From Phylloscopus collybita (Eukaryota > Chordata > Aves > Passeriformes > Phylloscopidae): a stretch of 64,000 bases of DNA. The translations under genes were made by a program, and so were the position numbers. Every line of letters starts with the position of its first letter. Within the stretch, counting starts at the first letter, position 1. The notes beneath the pieces were generated by a model. The model saw only the letters and a list, made by a program, of their open reading frames with translations. It searched no databases and was not told the origin of the DNA. Positions 56,081 to 64,000 of this stretch are shown here, one piece after another. The stretch spans positions 2,920,501-2,984,500 of the forward strand of contig JAJNNQ010000142.1 of assembly GCA_027886175.1 (NCBI GenBank). The letters run 5' to 3'.

Positions 56081-56164
56081 GTCTCCATGGTAACTGCCGG
56101 GCCGCTCTAGGCCTCGTCTCTATGGTAACTTCCGGGCCGCTGCGTCTCTCGTTTCCATGGTAAC
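56081..56164 (+). promoter_or_regulatory. Three tandem RFX X-boxes, 35-bp period
   Basis: GTCTCCATGGTAAC (56081-56094), GTCTCTATGGTAAC (56116-56129) and GTTTCCATGGTAAC (56151-56164) are near-perfect palindromic X-boxes of the RFX1/2/3 type, starting exactly 35 bp apart. Between them lie CCGGGCCGCT and ACTTCCGGG (ETS-like) sequences. They are directly upstream of the CpG block and small exon of copy B and are absent from copy A. RFX2 and RFX3 drive ciliary and male-germline genes. Confidence 0.85.
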
Positions 56165-56750
56165 CCCCCGGGCTGCTCTGACCCATGTGTCTCCGCTCAC
56201 TTCCGGGCCGCACCGGTCGGGGGCGGGGGTCCCGTCGGAGCCGCTCCGCCGCACCTCGCTGCTCTCGGAGGGAATCCCGCCGGCTGCCGCTGCTTCCGGG
56301 TGGGCTCGGGGGGATTTTGGGGTTTCCGGGGCGGGGGGGGAGGGGGGGGTTGGGGCCTCCGGGGCTTTTTGGCGAGTCCCGAGGGGTGCCGGGGGTGCTG
56401 CTGACGGTGACGGTGACGGCGCTGCGGGACCGGCTGGAAGTACAGCCCGCGGGTATCGCGGGCAGGGGCTGGGGGGATTCGGGGGGATTTGGGGGGCTTT
56501 ATAGGATTTGGGGAACTTTGGGGCGGTTTGGGGGAGCGGTTCAATGGGGTTTTGGGTCTCGCGGGGCTTTTGGGGCGGTTTGGGGGTGGGCATGTTTGGG
56601 GGGGCGTGTTGGGGATGGTTCGGGGGTTTGGGGGTTCCGCGGGGGGGTATTGGGGATTGTTGGGGTGGGTTTTGGGGATGGTTTTGGGGTTTCTGCGATG
56701 GTTTGGGGCAGTTTTGGGGGTTTTTGGGGTTCTGGGATTGTTTTTTAAAA
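56165..56750 (+). promoter_or_regulatory. CpG/G-rich promoter region with possible first exon (copy B)
   Basis: Starts with CpG-rich sequence containing CACTTCCGGG. It then shows the GGGGATTTGGGG-type G-runs also seen in copy A. A candidate exon near 56385-56455 reads LLTVTVTALRDRLEVQPAG and ends CGCGG|GTATCG. Identity of the gene unknown. Confidence 0.45.
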
Positions 56751-56868
56751 ATAATTATAGTAAAAAGTGCAAGTTTGAAGGTTTTCTCATAAAAAAAAAA
56801 GTAATATCTAGCAAGAAAACCAAAATATTAAAAAGGGTTAATTAACATTTTATTAATTTTAAATTTAG

Positions 56869-56943
56869 GTTATAGTGTGTTAAAGAAGAAAAAAAGAGAT
56901 TTGGAGGCATTGCTGGACAATGGGGCTTGTGTCAGAAAGGCAG
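56869..56943 (+). CDS. Small lysine-rich exon of the unit, intact copy B
   Basis: Preceded by AAATTTAG and followed by GTAAGT. The open frame is YSVLKKKKRDLEALLDNGAC then VRKA, with a heptad-like pattern. I do not recognise it, and it does not match the SYCP1 N-terminus I know. It precedes SYCP1 exons in both A and B, so it could be spliced to them as a chimeric transcript or be part of an unrelated gene. Confidence 0.45.
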
Positions 56944-57501
56944 GTAAGTGCAGGTTTTCTTAGGAAGAGTGTCTTTGAAGGAACAAATGGCAAATCCGGG
57001 TGAAGAGATGAAAAGTAAACTGAATGAAAGAGAGGAAAACAAACATCACATCACATCTCAGGAAAATATCTGACATCAAATGTAAAATGTTGGGATTTTT
57101 CCTGCAAAGCTCTGCCTGGGGGATGGGATCTCTGACAGACTCTCTCTTCTTTCACAGCTGCTGCCAGTTGTGACATTTTGTGTCCAGGTGCTGAGCCCTG
57201 TTGTTTTAAAAGACAAATCCCAATCCCTGGGATGTCTACTCTTTGCTTGGAAGTTTCATATTAAAGATTTGGTTTATTTCAGGCAAACAGAGAACCTGTC
57301 TTTTCTGTTTTTATTTCATATACCCACTGAGTGATGGATGGGCTCTGCATTCACTTTTTCTATGTAATGTGAGTTTTAGCTTAAATAGGTTCAAATGTTT
57401 TTTACTTTCTTTCTGTAGTTTCAAAGCAACCTGGGGTTTTTAGCATTAGAATGGATTTCAAAATTTCAGTGTAAAAGTCAAAGATTTAGTTTTAATTCCA
57501 G

Positions 57502-57610
57502 GTTAAGAGTATTGAAAATGAAATTTCAAGTGAGGAAAAGCAATTGAAGAGTCTAGAAAATAACTGGGAAATTTTTTTCAGGAACTGTAGGGAACTTCAT
57601 AAAAGTCTGT
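57502..57610 (+). pseudogene. SYCP1: SYCP1-like exon (VKSIENEISSEEKQLKSLEN)
   Basis: Follows ATTCCAG. It aligns with SYCP1 LKQIENLQETETQLRNELE. The open frame continues to about 57622, but no clear donor is seen, so the 3' limit is approximate. Confidence 0.6.
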
Positions 57611-57872
57611 TTTTTAAATTGTAAAGATACTGGGTTTTGGTGGGGTTTTTTTTCTCTTTCTTAACTCTATAGCCACGGAGGACCTGGTTCACTGCTATTA
57701 ATGAGCATCTTGTCTAAAACTCCAATCATTCCAACACACCAGCTTGTGTTTCAGTCCCACTGGAATAAACCAGACTGGTGCACGTGGATGTTTTGAGAAT
57801 GTTGACAGGGATTACTGACACAGGGAGTCATTTTTAGGACTTACTAAGTCATGCTTGAAATCTCTCTTTCAG

Positions 57873-57935
57873 ATGAATGATTTAAAGAAACAGGTGGAAA
57901 ATAGAACCAAATGCATTGAAGAGTTGCAGCAGGAG
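57873..57935 (+). CDS. SYCP1: SYCP1 exon (MNDLKKQVENRTKCIEELQQ)
   Basis: 21 codons between TTTCAG and GTGTAT. Nearly the same as SYCP1 NNLRKQVENKNKYIEELQQE. Intact. Confidence 0.85.
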
Positions 57936-58617
57936 GTGTATAGAGGTTTTTAAAGTCACAAATACATAAACACCTGGTATTTTGGGATGACTTTTCAGCC
58001 ATTTTCGTCTGCCGTGATATATTTAGATGCACCTATGTAATTTTAAAATTTTCCTCTCTTACCTTAACTGTGAGCAAATTCAAGAGTCATCTTTGGAATC
58101 ACTTGACCTATTACATTAGCCTTAATTTGGAAAAAAGCAATTCCAAAAATAATCTCTTTAATAAACTTCTATTTTTTTTCATTTAGTACACAGTATGAAT
58201 TATGTACTTGCAATAAGGACCTATCTCAGTCACCACTAGTAGAAAATAATTCTGCACCAGGACAAATGGTAGTAATGTCACTGCAGAAATGGATAAATCC
58301 TGTTTTCTGGCATGACCTCTTCACACCTTCTGTCAGCAGCATCTTAGTTTCAATTCCCATTCTGCACCTCCTTTGTTACTCCCTGTTGTTGCTCAGGAGG
58401 AGCCTTTCTCATGAAGGTCCTGAAGAAACAGTATCATCACAGTAATTAGTTGGGTATTTTTTTGTTTGCAGAATTGTTTTGGAACTGCGCAGTGGAGAGT
58501 TATTTGCTTGATGAAAGCTGGAATGTTGAAGGTTCTGACATTTCTGACTCAGTGAAACCATCACGTAATTCTATTCACTTACTAAGGTACAGTGCTTGTT
58601 TTGTTTTATTTCAACAG

Positions 58618-58680
58618 AAGAAGGTGCTGAAAAAGAAAATTACTGCAGAGAGCAAGAAAACCAGTCTTTAGGAAGGGAAG
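58618..58680 (+). pseudogene. SYCP1: SYCP1 exon with in-frame TAG
   Basis: Between CAACAG and GTAGGT. KKVLKKKITAESKKTSL matches SYCP1 KALKKKGTAESKQLNVYE; TAG at 58669-58671 then interrupts, 9 nt before the donor. Confidence 0.82.
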
Positions 58681-59471
58681 GTAGGTTTAAATACCATCAC
58701 ATAGAAGATGAGGTGAGTGGTTTTAAGTGTAACCATGATAACACTTGTTAAATACATTCTGAAGTGGTTTTTGGGTCTGGGATGAGCTCAAAGTTTTTAG
58801 AAGATGCTTCCATTTTTAATCATTGGATTAAAAAGAGAGAGACTCCACATCACAATTAATTATGTTTCTAATCAGTTCCTTTATTTTTTTTTCCTTTTGT
58901 TGGTGGTGCACTAAACAGGTTTCAGTAACCCCATTGTAAGAGGCAAACATTTAAAGGACATACATGTATTATTCTCTATAGGCTGTTCTTTAAATGTATT
59001 TTGCAGTCACAGTCCCTCTGATGGGAATATTGTGTCCAGCCTTGGGTACTGCACTTGAAGAAAGAGGTGAGAATATTCATAGAAGAAGCTTAAAAGGAAA
59101 AACTGGAATCAAAGTGCACGGCTGGCAGGAAAATCTATCACAAAATCTTATACAGATGTACAAGAGAGGGAATAAAACCTCCATCTGTATTTTGGTTTTT
59201 TCTGAGGAATTCCCAGCATTTGGGGTGACTGCTTAGGGCAGTTTTCCCCACTGTGCTGTTGCCATTGTTTCTCTGAGTATTTTCTAACCCACTTCAGGCC
59301 AAAGGTCAATTCTTTATTCAAAAAAACCTCCTGAACTTCTAAATAGAAAAGGCTTTAATCACATACCTGAAAAGTAACAGTGTGTTTCTGCTCAAAAATA
59401 AGAGGTGAAAAGAAATCATTGTCATACTAATTCCTAAACAAATAACAGCAGCAATTCTGCACTTTCAAAAG

Positions 59472-59588
59472 GTGAATCAATTGCAATTAGAGATGGAAAA
59501 TATGAACAAGCAACATAAGGAAGCAGTTGATATCTATCAAAAAGACATAGAAACAAGAAAAGTGAATGAAAATAAACTTCCTGGGGAG
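59472..59588 (+). CDS. SYCP1: SYCP1 exon (EAVDIYQKDIETRKVNENKL)
   Basis: 39 codons between CAAAAG and GTGAGA. VNQLQLEMENMNKQHKEAVD onward matches SYCP1 VNKLELELES..TYQKEIEDKKISEENLLEEV. Intact. Confidence 0.88.
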
Positions 59589-60169
59589 GTGAGAGGTGTT
59601 AATTGTTTCTATAATTTGAGTTGCCTTTTTTTTTTTTTTAATTTAAGATGTTTTTATGAAGCTTTATTGCCCAGAGTCCTTCCTCTTACATTTCGGTCTC
59701 ATCAACAGAAATGGAACTTCTGGTGTATGCCTGTGAGCAAAGCTTTAGCACATAAGGTGCTTAAGTTGAATATTTGAATGTGTCTTTGAAAAGAAAAACC
59801 CAGTTAAAAATTCCTTCTTTCAAGATATAATTCAGAGAAATTCTACCCTTGGTATAAAGTCAGCTAAATTTTGGTATAACTTCTCCCATATTAGTATTTT
59901 TCTGCCCACACATTTTTTGATGGCAATGCTAAGACACGTTAGGGCACAGAGCTTGAAACTGCCTTTTGGTTCAAGGGGAACTTGCCTGCCATGGATGTAC
60001 CTTTTAACAGTGCCCATGTAATTAACCTTTTAACAGTGCCCATTTTAACAATCTGCATAAAAGATGTCGCATTTGAAAAGGATCTTAAAAGCAAATGAAG
60101 GCTTTCAAATGAACCCCCAAGTGGGGCTGCATTCTTTGCACCCACAGGCGGAAGAAGAAATTAAAATAA

Positions 60170-60420
60170 GATTAAAAAATATATATTAAAAATATATGGT
60201 TTTGTATTTATGTATTATATAAGTATATATATATATAAATATTATATATTGTATCTATATTTATTTATATTATAGATAAGTATATAATTAAATAATAATA
60301 TATAATAACAAATAATGATGTAAAATATATAGAATTGTATATAATTATATATAATGATATATATGCTATTTTTATATATACTTTAATATTTATATATATA
60401 CACACAAATATATATGTTGG
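60170..60420. repeat. AT-rich, TA-repeat DNA in a SYCP1 intron
   Basis: Almost only A and T, with TATATA runs; a similar stretch lies at 61720-61880. Confidence 0.9.
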
Positions 60421-60456
60421 TGTGTTTATGTATGAAATGCAATCTTTTACTAGCAG

Positions 60457-60570
60457 GTGGAAGAGATGAGGTTGCTTTATGATGAAGCAACAACGATCCA
60501 GAGAGAAGCTGATGTCAGATGTCACCACGAGATCACTGAAATGGTGGCACTTATGGAAAAGCAGCACAAG
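60457..60570 (+). CDS. SYCP1: SYCP1 exon (HHEITEMVALMEKQHK)
   Basis: 38 codons between TAGCAG and GTAAGA. EATTIQREADVRCHHEITEM then VALMEKQHK matches one of the best conserved SYCP1 stretches (CQHKIAEMVALMEKHKH). Intact. Confidence 0.92.
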
Positions 60571-61207
60571 GTAAGAGATTTTACCCATTGCTGGGATTTG
60601 GGATGTGTGATTCGGTGTTACTGATCTTTCCAAACCAGAAAAAGGCCTGAATCTGGGAAACAGAAGCTGAACACACGCTTGACTTTTCATCACCTAAAAT
60701 CAAATCAGTTTGAAGATTTTGAAAGTATGCCTATGGGCAGATAAATTCCATTTATCTGAACTTCTAGGATTTTTGTCTTTTTTTTTTTTTTATTCAGCCT
60801 TCCTCTGATAACCATCTCAATGCAGTATTTTTCAGTATCAGTTTGGCCTCTTTCTCTGAGATTAGTGGCTTCAGCAGTTTAGCCTGACACATTTTAGGTT
60901 ACCTTTCTGTTACTCTCTTTTGCATTATCTTTGCAGATGCCATTAATCAAGATAGCACAGCTCCCTCTTAGGTGCTGAACACACAGAAGTAAAGCACTCT
61001 CTGCCTGTCCACAAAATAATACTGCATCGAGCATTTTCTGTTTTACGCTTTCTGTAGAAGCATCAGTGTTTGTTCGTGGTGCTTTCTGAATCTTCTGAAG
61101 AGCCTGGTTTGAAAAAAATGATGTTTTAAGAGTGGATAGATCTATAGCTGCAACATTTAGTCACATGTTCTGAGTTTGTTGTTGGTTTGGTTTTTTTTTT
61201 AACAGAG

Positions 61208-61300
61208 AATGAATACGATAAAATGGTTGAAGAAAAAGGTGCCGAGTTAAAAGCATATAAAATTAAGCAGCAGAAGCAGTTATCATCACAAAGAGCACTG
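61208..61300 (+). CDS. SYCP1: SYCP1 exon (NEYDKMVEEKGAELKAYK)
   Basis: Follows AACAGAG and ends CTG|GTGAGG. It matches SYCP1 QYDKIIEERDSELGLYKSKE. To stay in phase with the previous exon the AG at 61206-61207 must be used rather than the one at 61204-61205. Intact. Confidence 0.82.
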
Positions 61301-62124
61301 GTGAGGAGCACTTGCCAATGTTGAAGAATTCAGTGAAGGGGCTGATATCCTTGTGTAGTAACCAGTTTTCTACTGGTTAAGAGCCAGGCGTGCATGAAAA
61401 AACCATTCATTGGTTTTTCTCTGCTCTAGTTGAGCACAGGAGGGGGAAGGAAGTTTGAAGGGCTCATGAGCTGACACAAGGATGATGTTCTGCCAAGTGT
61501 TCTAAGGTCTTGCCTTCAACATTTCTGATCAAGCACCTGTTTCTTACAGGACTTCAGTCTTTTGTGAACAAGCTAAAGCCAAGCTTCAAGTATAGGGTTG
61601 AAGAACAAGTAGAATCATCTTTTGTTTGTAATGAGTATCGCTATTAGTGACTGTCTCACTTGGGACTGTTTTCTTTTTTCCAGGTTGTGCATAGTTAACC
61701 CTACCCCTTTAATTATTAATTGTTGTTTAAATATTATAAATTGATTGCTATTTAAGAGATGATTAATAAATAATTAATAATTATATATAAATAAAAATAT
61801 ATATTATGTATTTAAATATATATTATATATGGAAATGTATATATTTTAAATATATATTATAATAAAATACAAATTAGAATACAATACCCTACCAAACAGA
61901 CAATGTGCATTAACCTCTTGTGTCTTTTATGTTTCCCTTGGTTATACTGATCAGATCATAAATACAAGAGAAGCACCATCCAGTGCTGAAGGAAATCCAG
62001 TTCTCTCAGGTTCATCGTAGAAGTAAAATTCTCAAATATTAAAAGAACAGGGTTTTTTAAGAGTTTTAAAAGGAGATATAAAGATTTGGGGTTTTTTTCA
62101 AGTAAGTAGCCAAGTAAGTAGATC
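61301..62124. other. Unassigned AT-rich DNA after the SYCP1 block
   Basis: Includes the TATA-rich run at 61720-61880. No further SYCP1 exon recognised. Confidence 0.5.
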
Positions 62125-62250
62125 CATAATATTTTAAAGTATTAATTGCATGACTTTATATTACTACTTATTTTTGTAGGATCTTTTATGTGTTTAGTGA
62201 AAGGATTTTTAGGAGTATTGGTTTGTTAAGTTTTTTTTTATATACAAAAA
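62125..62250 (+). repeat. AT-rich segment shared with 55922-56056
   Basis: Both contain GCATGACTTT, TTGTAGGATCTTTT and TTTAGTGAAAGGATTTTTA in order. In copy B the segment lies between the YY1-site remnant and the X-boxes; here it sits directly before unit C, so the units are mosaic. Confidence 0.85.
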
Positions 62251-62275
62251 ATATATGGGGTGGTTTGGGGGGATG

Positions 62276-64000
62276 TTTGCAAATGCCAGTTTTCCGTCCT
62301 AGGTGGAGTTTTGCTGCATCGTAGGGCACATTTCCAAGGACATTTATCAAATTCCTGTTGGTAAACCCCAATTGTTCAGCACCAGCCAACTTGCTGAGTG
62401 GTTTTTTTTTTTTTTCTTTTTTTGCCATAATTCATCTCTCTGTAAAGTTAAAGGTACTGCATTTTTACCTATCCCATTAAAGTCCCATTATAATGTAAAT
62501 CCTAAACGGCCTAATTGCTGTTCCTTGGACACAATGGGGTGGGTCTTTCCTGGCTTGGCACATTTGGATGTTTATCCAAAGTGAGCTTTCCACTCAAACA
62601 GAATTTGTTTCCAAGCAAAACTGGGGATTGCCTAGAAAGCTTTACTTGCTGGGAAGCACAGGGTTTGTTTTCCCTACCCCTGCAGAATCCAGGAGCTGTG
62701 TTAGGCAATGGCATGAGGGGAGAGCTGCATTTATTTAATTTTGTCTTTTATTCTATGTATTGTTTATTTTATTTTTTATTTATTGCTTTTTTGATTTGGG
62801 GTTTTTTTAATGCTATATTTTGATTTTATTGTGTTTTATTTCTTCATGTTATTTTGTTTCTTATTCTGTATTTTTAAAATGTTTTTATATTTTATTCCCT
62901 CTAATTTTATTTTTATTTCAGCTTTTTATTTTTTTAATTCCTTTTCTTTTTTTAATTTTATTTTTAATATCTTTAATTTTTAAATTTTATATATTATTTT
63001 TTACTTGCTTTGTTTTAGTTTTGTATTTTTTATTTTTTATTTCATTGATCTTATTTTTCTTTTTGTATTTTTTACTATATTTTTATTACTTTCAAATTTA
63101 TTTTATTTTTAAATTTTTATTTCTATTTTATTTTATTTTTTCATGTTTCCTTTGTTCCTTTATTTTTTTTCCCCATTACTCTTTCTTGCCCTGAGTGTCT
63201 GGAAGTTTGGCTGTGGGCAGGAAAGGAGCTGAAGAACGACACCCATGGCCACGGGACGTCGGGATCGGGTTGAGAGTGCAGGCAGCAAAACCTCTGCCTT
63301 TTCTGCTCCATTAAAAAACCTGAACGCGGGCGGTGCCGTGTTTTTCTTTGGAACCCCCAACAGCAGGGCTCATCCTACCCACGTCCAGCATCACCAGCAG
63401 TAACTTGGTGTCGAGGTGGATTTCAGAGACAGCCGTAAAACCAAGTGGGCATTTTATGTTGTAACTCTCCCATCCTCATTGTTTACTAACAGAGAAATCC
63501 AAACCAAAGCAAACAAAAACACCACAAAACAAACCCCCCGAAAAACAGCCCCCCCCCCAAAAAAAAAAAACACAAAAAGAGAAAATATGCCAATATTATT
63601 TTAATGAAAATGAAATCTTTAACCCTTGGAAAACCACGCCATTTTAATTGTAATTAATTGTCCTTCTGCTGTGTTAGGTTAATGAATTCATATCATTTAA
63701 AATAACATAAATAAATTTAAAATAACATAAACACGAATTTAAAAAAATACAGAAAGGGAACAATATAAATTCTAAAAATAGAAATATAAAACGAAGAAGT
63801 ATTATCAATTATATAAAGACAGTATATCATATTACATGTTGCATCTAATATATGAGATATAATATAGATGGGAATATAAAAGATAAATTGTAATGATAAA
63901 TAGCAATATAAAAATAAAAAATAGATTACAAATTTGGAAATATAACCTAAGATAAAGGCTTTTTTTGGTTTGAATTTCATTGGTGACAGAGGTCTCGTAG
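62276..64000 (+). repeat. Duplicated unit, copy C (runs off the window)
   Basis: Homologous to 14055-15716 (copy A) and 53588-55265 (copy B), including the T-rich block (62730-63170). It shares with B the about 68-bp segment absent from A. The part with the VNTR, promoter and exon would lie beyond the window. Confidence 0.92.

Larger units (their letters stand above)
52183..56975 (+). repeat. Duplicated unit, copy B
   Basis: Homologous to 12651-17975 in the same orientation and mostly collinear. Differences: only two 93-bp VNTR units, loss of most YY1-site repeats, a 135-bp AT-rich insert (55922-56056) also found at 62125-62250, and the X-box array just after it. Homology to copy A ends near 56975, shortly after the small exon. 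Confidence 0.9.
57502..61300 (+). pseudogene. SYCP1: SYCP1 back-middle exon block, mostly intact
   Basis: Exons in correct order match the second half of the SYCP1 coiled coil: 57502 to about 57610, 57873-57935, 58618-58680, 59472-59588, 60457-60570 and 61208-61300. A further weak candidate lies at about 57000-57060. Phases agree between neighbours. One exon (58618-58680) has an in-frame TAG, and the 3' border of the first is unclear; the others are open. The C-terminal part of SYCP1, after the coiled coil, is absent before unit C starts at 62276. Together with 19081-23987 it covers SYCP1 without overlap. Decay is milder here than in the first block. Confidence 0.82.

Noticed and set aside
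1..64000. Firm assignment to a germline-restricted or W chromosome
   Set aside because: The mosaic fits such a chromosome, but no sequence feature here is diagnostic; kept only as a hypothesis.

Overview
The window looks like vertebrate, almost certainly avian, nuclear DNA. It carries CR1 LINE 3' ends, split coding exons with GT/AG borders, large CpG islands and two recent endogenous retroviruses. Four vertebrate genes can be recognised from exon translations: the terminal exon of BMP3, exon 1 of MIS18A, a broken and internally shortened URB1, and two separate blocks of SYCP1 (synaptonemal complex protein 1) exons. All keep introns, so they arose by DNA-level copying, not retroposition. Every recognised gene is on the + strand.

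Layout. 1-3070 is a 21-bp minisatellite. 3823-4014 is the BMP3 last exon, followed by its 3' region, a CR1 piece and an ERV-L provirus (5243-11766) with long open gag and pro-pol. 12651-17975 is unit A, the first of three copies of a duplicated segment holding T-rich DNA, a 93-bp VNTR, a GC-rich promoter-like block and a small exon. SYCP1 exons from the front-middle part of the protein, several broken, lie at 19081-23987. A CpG island with MIS18A exon 1 is at 24897-25623. A GC-rich minisatellite and a roughly 2.6-kb inverted repeat centred near 30080 occupy 28600-31580. A second provirus, class I (gammaretrovirus-like) with a proline-tRNA primer site, is at 34228-41322; its two LTRs differ at one base in 710, yet it has lost protease and reverse transcriptase. 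URB1 exons run from 43420 to 50938. Unit B is at 52183-56975, followed by SYCP1 exons from the back-middle part of the protein (57502-61300). Unit C starts at 62276 and runs off the window.

How it fits together. The host genes do not form a working pathway here, although SYCP1 (meiotic synapsis) and MIS18A (centromere loading) both act in chromosome segregation. In other vertebrates BMP3, SYCP1 and the MIS18A/URB1 pair lie on three different chromosomes, so this is a mosaic of fragments. It could be a duplicated pericentromeric or microchromosome region, a sex chromosome, or a germline-restricted chromosome as in songbirds; sequence alone cannot decide, and misassembly is possible. The most distinctive regulatory signals are three 35-bp-spaced RFX X-boxes in unit B (56081-56164) and nine YY1-type ATGGCGG sites in unit A (16224-17198). 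I saw no tRNA, rRNA or CRISPR array.
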